64,000 nucleotides of DNA, from contig JAIQFK010000007.1 of assembly GCA_020073305.1 (NCBI GenBank), forward strand, positions 248,001-312,000, given 5' to 3'. The notes under the pieces are model-generated. The model saw only the letters and a list, made by a program, of their open reading frames with translations. It was not told the origin of the DNA and did not search any database. Of the stretch, positions 55,058-62,689 are shown piece after piece. A program made the translations under genes and the position numbers. Each line of letters starts with the position of its first letter. Within the stretch, counting starts at the first letter, position 1. The DNA comes from Terriglobia bacterium (lineage in GTDB: Bacteria > Acidobacteriota > Terriglobia > Bryobacterales > Bryobacteraceae).

Positions 55058-57082
55058 ATGCTCCGGAAGAATGTTCGTCCTATCTGCGCCCGCTACGCCC
55101 TGGCAGTGACCCTGCTGCTGGGCGGGCGTGCGCGTGCGCAGGATGGAGCGGGGCCCCCCGTTGCAGACGGGTCCCCCCCGGAGTCGGTGCTGTTTGAGGC
55201 CCTGCCGGTGGTCGAGGCGGCCACGCTTCATGCCCAAACCCTGCAGGAAGCGCCAGCCAGCGTTACGGTCATCTCGGCCGCAGACATCCGCACGTATGGG
55301 TTTCGCACCCTGGGAGAGGCGCTGGCCTCGGTGCGCGGATTTTACATGACCTACGATCGCTCGTACCGCTACGCCGGGCTGCGCGGCTTCTCGCTGCCGG
55401 GTGATTACAACACGCGGTTTCTGGTGATGCTGAACGGACACTATCTCACCGAGAACATCTATGGCGCGAACAACTTCTTCGGGCAGGATTTCGGGCTGGA
55501 CATGGATCTGGTGGAGCGCATCGAAATTGTGCGCGGTCCGTCTTCGGCGCTCTACGGCAGCAATGGCATCTTCGCCACCATCAATATCGTGACGAAATCG
55601 CCGGTCGAGGCGCGTCGCTTGCGCGCCAGTGCGGAGACCGACAGTTTTGGCGAGAACAAAGTGCAGCTCTCCTCGGGCATGTCTCTGGGGCGCGGCGCCA
55701 ACGTGCTCGTCTCCGCTTCCGCTTTCAACGGCGGCGGGCAATCGCTGTACTTTCCGGAATTCGACCGGGCGGCAACCCATTTCGGGCAGGCCGTGGATGT
55801 GGATGGCGAGCGGGGCTACCACGTGTTCGCCAACCTCATCTGGCATAACTGGAGCGTCACCGGCTACCTGGGCTCGCGCGAGAAGCTGATTCCCACCGGA
55901 TGGTACGGAACCCTGTTTAACGACCGGGGTAACAAGATCCTGGATGCGAGGGGTTTCTTCGAGGCCGCGTACTCGCGCGATCTCTCGGCCAAGTGCAAGC
56001 TGCGCTGGCGGATTTACTACGACCAGTATCGCTACCGCGCGCGCTACGACTACTCCCTCGGAGACGCGATTCAGGATTACCGCGATCTGGGGGCGGGAGA
56101 TTGGGTAGGAACCCAGTTGGCCTATGACTTGGCGGTGCCGCACGTCGGCGTTCTCACGGTGGGTGGCGAGCTGAACGCCGATCTCCGGGCCCTGCAGCAG
56201 TATTACGCCGTGTCTCCCGCGCGCCTGGATGTTTTGAGTGCGAATCATCCGGATCTTTCCTACGGCTTGTTTGCGCAGCAACAGTGGCGGATCTCCCCGG
56301 CCTGGAACGCGTATCTGGGGGCGCGATTCGACGATTCGAAAAATCGGCAGCACTTTGTCTCTCCGCGCGTCGCGCTGGTCTATCAAGCCTCGACAAGTTC
56401 CTCGTACAAAATTCTGTTTGGCCGCGCGTTCCGCAACCCCAATGCCTATGAAATGTTCTATGGGGATGGAGCAAACCAGGTTGCCAATCCGGCACTGCGC
56501 CCCGAGAACGCGGTGACTCTCGAAGCGGCGGCGGAACGGCGGTTGTCCAGGCACCTGACCGGCGTAGCCACTGTGTACCACTACCAGCTCCGCGATTTGA
56601 TCGCGGCGTCCACCAATGCCGCGGGCTGGATCCAGTATCAGAACATCGATTCGGCAAAAACAAATGGCGTGGAAGCCGAGCTGAACGGCAGATTCAGGCA
56701 AGGGATGGAGGCCACGGCCAGCATCGCGCTCCAGCGCGCCACGGAGGCGCAGTATCACTCCCGGCTTCCCGATTCACCCGGTTGCGTGGGCAAGATTCGC
56801 GGGGCGTTTCCGCTGTTGAAAAACAAACTGCAGGTGGCCGCCGCACTGCAATACCTCAGCCCGCGCGAGACCGTTTCCTCCGCCCAGGTTCCCTCGTACT
56901 GGCTGACCGACGTGACTGTGACCACGCGCAACCTCGGTCGGGATTTCGACCTGCAATTCGGGGTGCGCAATCTTCTGAACCAAACCTATGACGATCCGGC
57001 AGGCTCTGGCCTCACTCAAGATGTGATTCGCCAGGATGGCCGCTCGCTGTTCGTGAAACTCGTCTGGCGGACCAATGAGTAA
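55058..57082 (+). CDS. TonB-dependent outer-membrane receptor of a signalling cassette
   Basis: A 674-residue receptor. The signal peptide (ARYALAVTLLLGGRARAQ) starts at ATG 55058. The plug domain is clear (APASVTVISAADIRTYGFRT, GLRGFSLPGDYNTRFLVMLN, IEIVRGPSSALYGSNGIFAT). The barrel has the usual strands (YDLAVPHVGVLTVGGELNAD, FGVRNLLNQTYDDPAGSGLT) and ends LFVKLVWRTNE, without the usual terminal aromatic. No carboxypeptidase-regulatory N-domain, so it differs from the receptor at 28620. It overlaps the binding-protein gene by 8 bases; together with the kinase it forms an outer-membrane-to-cytoplasm cassette. Confidence 0.9.
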   Translation: MLRKNVRPICARYALAVTLLLGGRARAQDGAGPPVADGSPPESVLFEALPVVEAATLHAQTLQEAPASVTVISAADIRTYGFRTLGEALASVRGFYMTYDRSYRYAGLRGFSLPGDYNTRFLVMLNGHYLTENIYGANNFFGQDFGLDMDLVERIEIVRGPSSALYGSNGIFATINIVTKSPVEARRLRASAETDSFGENKVQLSSGMSLGRGANVLVSASAFNGGGQSLYFPEFDRAATHFGQAVDVDGERGYHVFANLIWHNWSVTGYLGSREKLIPTGWYGTLFNDRGNKILDARGFFEAAYSRDLSAKCKLRWRIYYDQYRYRARYDYSLGDAIQDYRDLGAGDWVGTQLAYDLAVPHVGVLTVGGELNADLRALQQYYAVSPARLDVLSANHPDLSYGLFAQQQWRISPAWNAYLGARFDDSKNRQHFVSPRVALVYQASTSSSYKILFGRAFRNPNAYEMFYGDGANQVANPALRPENAVTLEAAAERRLSRHLTGVATVYHYQLRDLIAASTNAAGWIQYQNIDSAKTNGVEAELNGRFRQGMEATASIALQRATEAQYHSRLPDSPGCVGKIRGAFPLLKNKLQVAAALQYLSPRETVSSAQVPSYWLTDVTVTTRNLGRDFDLQFGVRNLLNQTYDDPAGSGLTQDVIRQDGRSLFVKLVWRTNE

Positions 57083-58019
57083 ATTGCCTCACGCACTGTC
57101 GATCCTCGCTTTCCCAATTCTCATGAGCGCGCCGATGTTCGGCTCGGGAGGATCCGGTCAGGGTTCTGCGTCCGTGGTGGTCGTGGCCTCGCCTGGGGTC
57201 GAGGCGCACCGCGCGGCGGTCGAGGGCATCGAGGCCGCGATGGCGAAAACAGGGTTTCAAGTCCGCGTCCTGGAACTGAACGACGCTCGTACTCTACTGG
57301 CGTCCGGCGTCGCATTGGGCACGCCTGGCACCCGGGCGATTATCGCCATCGGCTCGGAGGCGCTCGAAATCGTGACTTCCGGCCATCCCGCCGTGCCGGT
57401 GATCTGCACCATGGTCTTGCATCACACCGCCGACAAGAACCTCTCGTTGTCTGGCGCGGCGACAACCGTTTCTCTCGACATCGCTATTGAAGACATGGCC
57501 GCGCGGCTCAAGCAGCTCTTTCCGGAGAAAACCCGGCTCGGCATCATCCGCAATCCGGCATCGGCCCGCTGCACCTCTGCGCAATTGCAGGCCCGCGCCC
57601 AACCCCTGGGTTTTACCGTGCGGGTGGTGGATGTGGCCCGGCCGGAGCATCTGCTGCCCGCCCTGGTGGCGCTCAAAGGGCAGGTGGATTTCGTGTGGTG
57701 CGTGCCGGACGGCCTGCTCTATAACAGCGTGACCATCAAGCCGCTGATCCTCGCCTCTCTCGAAAACCGGCTGCCCCTGATCGGTTTCTCCGAGAGCTTC
57801 GCCCGGGCGGGCGCCGCGCTGGGCGTCTATCCGGACTTCCGCGATATCGGGGTGCAGACCGGAGAAGCGGCGCGGCAAATCATCGAGAATCAGCCGGTCC
57901 GCGTTCCCGACGGCCCGCGCAAGCTGAGGTTGGCCGTCAACCAGAGCGTGCTGCGGTTGCTGGGGTTGCGCTACGCCTCCGCGGCGACGGGGCACGAGGA
58001 TCTCTTGATTCTTCGATGA
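57075..58019 (+). CDS. ABC-type substrate-binding protein (PF04392-like), no transporter
   Basis: A 314-residue periplasmic protein with a signal peptide in the first 24 residues. The two-lobed fold begins ASVVVVASPGVEAHRAAVEG and continues with TRAIIAIGSEALEIVTSG, VPVICTMVLHHT, RLGIIRNPASARCTS and RLPLIGFSESFARAGAALGV, matching the ABC transporter substrate-binding family PF04392. No permease or ATPase gene accompanies it, so it more likely serves as a sensor or partner of the kinase than in transport. Coupled on both sides: 8-base overlap with the receptor and ATGA overlap with the kinase. Confidence 0.86.
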   Translation: MSKLPHALSILAFPILMSAPMFGSGGSGQGSASVVVVASPGVEAHRAAVEGIEAAMAKTGFQVRVLELNDARTLLASGVALGTPGTRAIIAIGSEALEIVTSGHPAVPVICTMVLHHTADKNLSLSGAATTVSLDIAIEDMAARLKQLFPEKTRLGIIRNPASARCTSAQLQARAQPLGFTVRVVDVARPEHLLPALVALKGQVDFVWCVPDGLLYNSVTIKPLILASLENRLPLIGFSESFARAGAALGVYPDFRDIGVQTGEAARQIIENQPVRVPDGPRKLRLAVNQSVLRLLGLRYASAATGHEDLLILR

Positions 58020-60388
58020 AACGCAACCTTCCAGCACGGCGCAAGAGCCTGCTGAACCAGGCGCTGGTGGCCAATATCGTCCTGGTGGGTACCGCGGTCC
58101 TGGTTCTGGCGGGACTGTTTCTGATCATGCAGCGTTCGGTACTGCAAGACCAATTGGAAGCGCGGGCCGGACTTCTGGCCGAATCCCTGGCCACCCAGAG
58201 CCAGTTGTCGATGCTGGTGCACAATCAACCCGACCTGCAGCGCACCGCCGAGCTGGCGCTGGCCAGCGAAGACGTGCTCTACGTCTTGCTGTCGGACGCA
58301 TCCGGCGCCGGGCTGGCCAAGGCCGTTCGGGCGGGTTTCCCGGGGCAAGCCATTCCCGCGCGCGAATCCAGCTCCAAGGTTCTACACGGCCCCGGCGTAT
58401 ACCTGGAGTTCATTGAGATGGCACGGCCGGTAACGACGCGGGGCGGCGCTCAGGTATTCGATTGGGATCCGCCGAAAGCCGCGGGCACGCGTTTGGGCTC
58501 GGTGCGAGTGGGATTTTCCATGGCCAAGCAGCGGACTTTGTTCCTGCGAACCGTGGCGAACGGCTTTACGGTGGCGATCGCGGCCTTTGTCCTGATCCTC
58601 GCGGTCCACTACGTCCAGTTTCGTCGCATGCTGAGGCCGCTGAAGGACCTGGTGCGATTCACCGGAAGAGTGGCCGCGGGCGATCTGACGCAGCGCGCGC
58701 CGGTGGTCAGCATCGATGAGGTGTCCGATCTCACGCGGGCGTTCAACCACATGGTGGAGGAGTTGCAGATTTCCAGGCAGGAGCTGATCGGCCTGGTCCA
58801 GCAGGCCCAGGAGGGTAATCGCCTCAAGAGCGAGTTCCTGGCCAACGTCAGCCACGAGATTCGTACCCCCATGAACGGGATTCTGGGTATGACGGAGCTG
58901 ATGTTGCAGACCCACTTGACGCCGGAGCAGCAGGACTACGCCGCCACGGTGCAGGACTCCGCGCTCGCCTTGCTCGGCGTCATCAATGACATTCTCGATT
59001 TTTCTCGCATTGAGGCCGGGAAGATGGCTCTCGACGTCGAGCCGTTTGCTCCGCGCGAACTCCTTGGGCAGGCCGTGCGGGCCCTCGTCTTGCGGGCCCG
59101 CGACAAAGGAATCGAGCTGTCGTGCCGCGTGGCGCCCGACGTGCCGGAAATGCTCGCGGGTGATTCCGTCCGCCTGCGCCAGATCGTCCTGAACCTGGTG
59201 GGGAATGCCGTGAAGTTCACCGAGCGCGGCGAAGTGGTGATCTCCGTCGAGATGGACGGGGAGGTTGACGAGGGGATGCTGGTGCATTTTGTGATTCGCG
59301 ACACCGGGATCGGCATCGCTCCAGAGCGCCAGCGGGCCATCTTCGATGCCTTCACGCAGGCCGATGGCTCGACCACGCGTAAGTACGGCGGAACAGGCTT
59401 GGGCCTGACCATCTGTGCCCGCCTGGTCGACTTGATGGGCGGCCGGATCTGGGTGGACAGCCTGCCCGGTCTGGGCAGCCAGTTCCACTTTACCGTCCGG
59501 CTCGGCCGCTCGTCCGCGGATCACCCCAGGGCGAAGCCCGCTCGCGGCGAGTCCTTGGCGGGGATGCGGGCCCTGATCGTGGATGACAATCCCATCAATC
59601 GGCGCATCCTCCATGAGACATGCACGCATTGGGAGATGCGGCCCGATGAGGCGGGCTCCGGGTCGGCGGCGCTAGCGGCGATGCGCCAGGCCCAGGCCGC
59701 CGGCGACCCCTTCCGGCTGGTCCTGCTCGATACGCAAATGCCGGAATTGGACGGCTTCGAAGTGGCGCGGCGCATCCACCAGGACCCGGACCTTGCGGAC
59801 GCGGTGATCCTGATGATGGGCTCAGGCCATCTGCAAGTCACTGGCCGCTGGCGCGATCTGGGCATCGCCCGGTACTTGACCAAGCCCGTGGTGCATGACG
59901 AGTTAATGAATGCCATTCTGAGGACTGTGGGGCTTGCCACTCCACCACCGGAGGCAGAGTCCCCCGCGGCTCCGCTATCCGTCCCGACGGAGCTGGCGGG
60001 CCGCCGGATTCTCGTCGCCGAAGATCATCCGGTCAATCGCAAGCTGGTTACGAAGTTGCTTGAAAAGAGATCGCTCGTTCCCACGGGCGCCACGAACGGT
60101 GAGGACGTGCTGCGCGCACTCGAGGGAAATACCTTCGACTTGATCCTGATGGACGTCCAGATGCCCGGAATGGATGGGCTGCAGACAGCGGCGGCCATAC
60201 GAGAGCGGGAGAAGTCCACCGGCGGCCACATTCCGATCCTGGCCATGACCGCGCACGCCCTGAACCGGGACCGGGAGCGATGCCTGGAAGCCGGCATGGA
60301 CGCCTACGTCTCCAAGCCCGTGAGTCCCGCCGAACTCTACCGCGCCATCGATGAACTGCTCAAGGGTCCGGTGGCGGCCGGTTCATGA
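58016..60388 (+). CDS. Membrane hybrid histidine kinase, HAMP-HisKA-HATPase-REC-REC
   Basis: A 790-residue inner-membrane kinase. Helix 1 (ALVANIVLVGTAVLVLAGLF), a periplasmic sensor domain of about 130 residues, helix 2 (FTVAIAAFVLILAVHYVQFR) and a HAMP linker (MLRPLKDLVRFTGRVAAGDL) come first. HisKA follows (NVSHEIRTPMNGILGMTELM), then HATPase (NLVGNAVKFT, DTGIGIAPER, GGTGLGLTI) and two receivers (LLDTQMPELDG and LMDVQMPGMDG; Lys in YLTKPV and YVSKPV). No HPt domain and no DNA-binding output are in the cassette, so it must signal through a phosphotransfer protein elsewhere. Stop at 60388. Confidence 0.92.
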   Translation: MKRNLPARRKSLLNQALVANIVLVGTAVLVLAGLFLIMQRSVLQDQLEARAGLLAESLATQSQLSMLVHNQPDLQRTAELALASEDVLYVLLSDASGAGLAKAVRAGFPGQAIPARESSSKVLHGPGVYLEFIEMARPVTTRGGAQVFDWDPPKAAGTRLGSVRVGFSMAKQRTLFLRTVANGFTVAIAAFVLILAVHYVQFRRMLRPLKDLVRFTGRVAAGDLTQRAPVVSIDEVSDLTRAFNHMVEELQISRQELIGLVQQAQEGNRLKSEFLANVSHEIRTPMNGILGMTELMLQTHLTPEQQDYAATVQDSALALLGVINDILDFSRIEAGKMALDVEPFAPRELLGQAVRALVLRARDKGIELSCRVAPDVPEMLAGDSVRLRQIVLNLVGNAVKFTERGEVVISVEMDGEVDEGMLVHFVIRDTGIGIAPERQRAIFDAFTQADGSTTRKYGGTGLGLTICARLVDLMGGRIWVDSLPGLGSQFHFTVRLGRSSADHPRAKPARGESLAGMRALIVDDNPINRRILHETCTHWEMRPDEAGSGSAALAAMRQAQAAGDPFRLVLLDTQMPELDGFEVARRIHQDPDLADAVILMMGSGHLQVTGRWRDLGIARYLTKPVVHDELMNAILRTVGLATPPPEAESPAAPLSVPTELAGRRILVAEDHPVNRKLVTKLLEKRSLVPTGATNGEDVLRALEGNTFDLILMDVQMPGMDGLQTAAAIREREKSTGGHIPILAMTAHALNRDRERCLEAGMDAYVSKPVSPAELYRAIDELLKGPVAAGS

Positions 60389-60411
60389 TGTTGCGAGTGA
60401 TTGCCTGAATT

Positions 60412-60729
60412 CTAATCCAGGTGAAAGACCTCTTCGAGCCGCATCATGCCCTCGTCTGGCCGGCCGGCGAGGCCTTTAAAGAAGGGCGCCATCTCGCGCT
60501 GCCAGCGCTGGTTGACTTCGAGAGCTTCCATTCGCTCGAGCGCATTCTGAAAGTCCGGGGTCTCCAGGTAGCCGATCAGCAAACCGTCTTCCCGAAGAAA
60601 CAGCGAATAATTGTGCCACCCAGTTTCGGAAAGCGCACGCAACATTTCCGGCCACACTCCCTGGTGCCGCTGCTTGTATTCGTCCAGCCGCTCCGGCCGG
60701 ACCTGCAAAGTGAAACAGACACGCTCCAC
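60412..60729 (-). CDS. rhaM: L-rhamnose mutarotase
   Basis: A 105-residue protein of the RhaM/YiiL family, which interconverts alpha and beta L-rhamnose. The family blocks are visible: ERVCFTLQVRPERLDEYKQR (with the hydrogen-bonding Tyr) HQGVWPEML, and WHNYSLFLREDGLLIGYLET. GTG 60729 gives the typical MxRVCF start; a TTG six codons upstream (60747) is possible. No other rhamnose genes are in the window, so it is a stand-alone copy. Confidence 0.9.
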   Translation of the reverse strand: MERVCFTLQVRPERLDEYKQRHQGVWPEMLRALSETGWHNYSLFLREDGLLIGYLETPDFQNALERMEALEVNQRWQREMAPFFKGLAGRPDEGMMRLEEVFHLD

Positions 60730-60781
60730 AAATCGAGTGTGGCACAAGATTCGCCGGAGAGGCGGAACCGTTTGCCGCGCC

Positions 60782-62122
60782 TTACTGGCCGCTAGCCTTC
60801 TGCTGCTCTTTGCCTTTGTCTTTGTCCTTCTTGGGCCCGGCCAGCTCGTTAGGATCCATGTTCAGCGGAATCGCGAAATCCACGAAGCCCGCCAGCATCT
60901 CGTCCCAGCTCTGGTCGCCCCAGTAGACCTCCGACTTCGGGTCTGGGTTATACGGGTTGTTGGGTGAATTGTCGTAATGCGCGACAGCGGTGATCACCGT
61001 GCCTTTAGGCAAATTCAGCGGCTTTTCCAGTTCGTAGGTAAGCTGCCAGTTGAAGTCATACCTGGGCACGCGGAGCAGCGTCTCGGTTTCACCGGTCGGA
61101 TACTTCACCTGGTATTCGAACGCCTTGCCGCGGAGATGCATATGCGGGAAGAGATTGAGCAGCGTGGCGTCCTGATGAACCGTGACCCTCGCATCCACTA
61201 CCTGGTCAGAAGCCCCGGGCGGGATGCGGAACCGGGTATTCTTGATGAACGTGTTCACGACCCGTTCGCGTGGCGCCTCTTTGGCGAAGACAATCCCAAC
61301 GCGCGACCGGTCCGCTGTCTGTTTCCCGTTCGCCGTATAGTGCATCTGGAAGATTAAATCGGAGCCGGCTTTCATCAGCCGGGCTTGGCCGGGTCCGGTC
61401 TGGTATGCCAGACCTCCGGGCACGTAGACCGAAACCATCTCGATATCGCCGAGGAGAAACGCCCCTTCGCCGGTGTCGGCCTCGCGCTTCCCGTCGTCTT
61501 TGTCCTTGGGTGGAACCCAGGCCACACCGGGCTTCATGTCTTCCAGCCATTTCGACCCCGGGGGCCGCGCCACCATCACCACGTGATGCACCACCGAGCG
61601 CGCTCCTGGCCGCACTTCGATTTTTTCGATCCACTTGTCTTCGCTGAAGACCTTGGGGAGCAGGAAGTAGGTGTACTCGATGGTCCCCTTTGCCGGAACC
61701 ACGTACTCCACCGGCATTTCCAACACCACGTCCGGCTTGCCAATGGTCCAGCCGTCGGTGAAATCGAGAGGCGGAGGCGCATCCTTGGGCTCGCCTTCGA
61801 GCGCACCTTGATCGACCCAGGAAACCAGCGTGTTCACCTCCTCCGGCGCAAGCCGCCGGTCATTGGAGAAGTGGCCATAGGCGGGGTCGGCAAACCACGG
61901 CGGCATCTTCTTGGTGAGCACCGCTTCTTTCATCGCCTTGGCCCACGGGCGCGCGTCTTTGTACGTCAGCATGGAAAACGGCGCTGCTTCGCCGGCACGG
62001 TGGCAGCTCTGGCAACGCTTCTGCAACAGCGGCAGAACCTGCTTGTTGAAAGTGACCGCGGAAGGGTTGCTGGCAGCGAATAAGCTGCCCGCGGTAAGCA
62101 ATGCGGCCAAAAGAGTGCGCAA
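60782..62122 (-). CDS. Exported cytochrome c / copper monooxygenase-like protein
   Basis: A 446-residue exported protein with a signal peptide (MRTLLAALLTAGSLFAAS). The N-terminal module (about 20-110) has a single heme motif CQSCH within QKRCQSCHRAGEAAPFSM and the axial Met in KKMPPWFADPAYG. The C-terminal part (about 130-420) resembles the PHM-type copper type II, ascorbate-dependent monooxygenase fold: SVVHHVVMVARPPG with adjacent His, FQMHYTANGK, and LFPHMHLRGKAFEY. The combination suggests heme-to-copper electron transfer in the periplasm. The C-terminal tail is Lys/Asp/Gly-rich. Neighbour genes give no operon context. Confidence 0.87.
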   Translation of the reverse strand: MRTLLAALLTAGSLFAASNPSAVTFNKQVLPLLQKRCQSCHRAGEAAPFSMLTYKDARPWAKAMKEAVLTKKMPPWFADPAYGHFSNDRRLAPEEVNTLVSWVDQGALEGEPKDAPPPLDFTDGWTIGKPDVVLEMPVEYVVPAKGTIEYTYFLLPKVFSEDKWIEKIEVRPGARSVVHHVVMVARPPGSKWLEDMKPGVAWVPPKDKDDGKREADTGEGAFLLGDIEMVSVYVPGGLAYQTGPGQARLMKAGSDLIFQMHYTANGKQTADRSRVGIVFAKEAPRERVVNTFIKNTRFRIPPGASDQVVDARVTVHQDATLLNLFPHMHLRGKAFEYQVKYPTGETETLLRVPRYDFNWQLTYELEKPLNLPKGTVITAVAHYDNSPNNPYNPDPKSEVYWGDQSWDEMLAGFVDFAIPLNMDPNELAGPKKDKDKGKEQQKASGQ

Positions 62123-62333
62123 GGTGATCTCCTCTCGAAATTGGCTCAGATTTGCAAAATTATACCCTCTGCAGCATGGGCGGACAAATTTGGCGGCGCC
62201 GAAGTAGCGCAGAGTATGTGTCGGGATTACACCCGATTCCCAGCGAACCCCAGGACTGATAAAATGAACGCCACCTCCCCGGTATAACGGGTCACGGGCT
62301 TGTCATCGTCCGGACCAGAACTGGAGTTGGCAC

Positions 62334-62666
62334 ATGCGAGTGCGTGTACGCGTACATTCCATGCCGCGATTTTGGCGGCGAGGCTCGGGGAAGCGTGAAA
62401 CCAGGGCTGCTCGCAGCATCATCGCTGCTCCGCAGAGCAGGCTGGCCGCCGCCGAGAGTTCCCAAATCCAACCCATAATCAGCGTAACTTGCTCACCGGG
62501 CACGCTCACCGCCGGCCCAACGGTTGCCATGGGCATTAAGCTCGCCGGCGAGAAGGGACTGCTGATCGATATGCGCGCGGATGAGGCCTACGACCTCGCA
62601 AATGAGTTGCTGACGGCGGTCCGGCGATCCGAGCGGAAATACGAACTGAAGTTCGGAACAGAGTAG
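62334..62666 (+). CDS. Uncertain small ORF (hypothetical)
   Basis: A 110-residue frame. The last 45 residues (GPTVAMGIKLAGEKGLLIDM, RADEAYDLANELLTAVRRSE) look like a real folded domain, but the first 60 are Arg/Ser/Ala-rich and unconvincing. An overlapping minus-strand frame at 62303-62536 has a membrane-like helix (LIMGWIWELSAAASLLCGAA) and would contradict it. No ribosome site precedes the ATG; an internal ATG at 62529 gives only the plausible C-terminal part. If neither is real, 62123-62689 is a gene-free stretch. Confidence 0.4.
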   Translation: MRVRVRVHSMPRFWRRGSGKRETRAARSIIAAPQSRLAAAESSQIQPIISVTCSPGTLTAGPTVAMGIKLAGEKGLLIDMRADEAYDLANELLTAVRRSERKYELKFGTE

Positions 62667-62689
62667 CGAACTGGCGCATAAAAGGAGCT

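Noticed and set aside
55043-56758. 571-codon minus-strand open frame
   Set aside because: Antisense to the second TonB receptor, with shadow-like composition and no plausible start.
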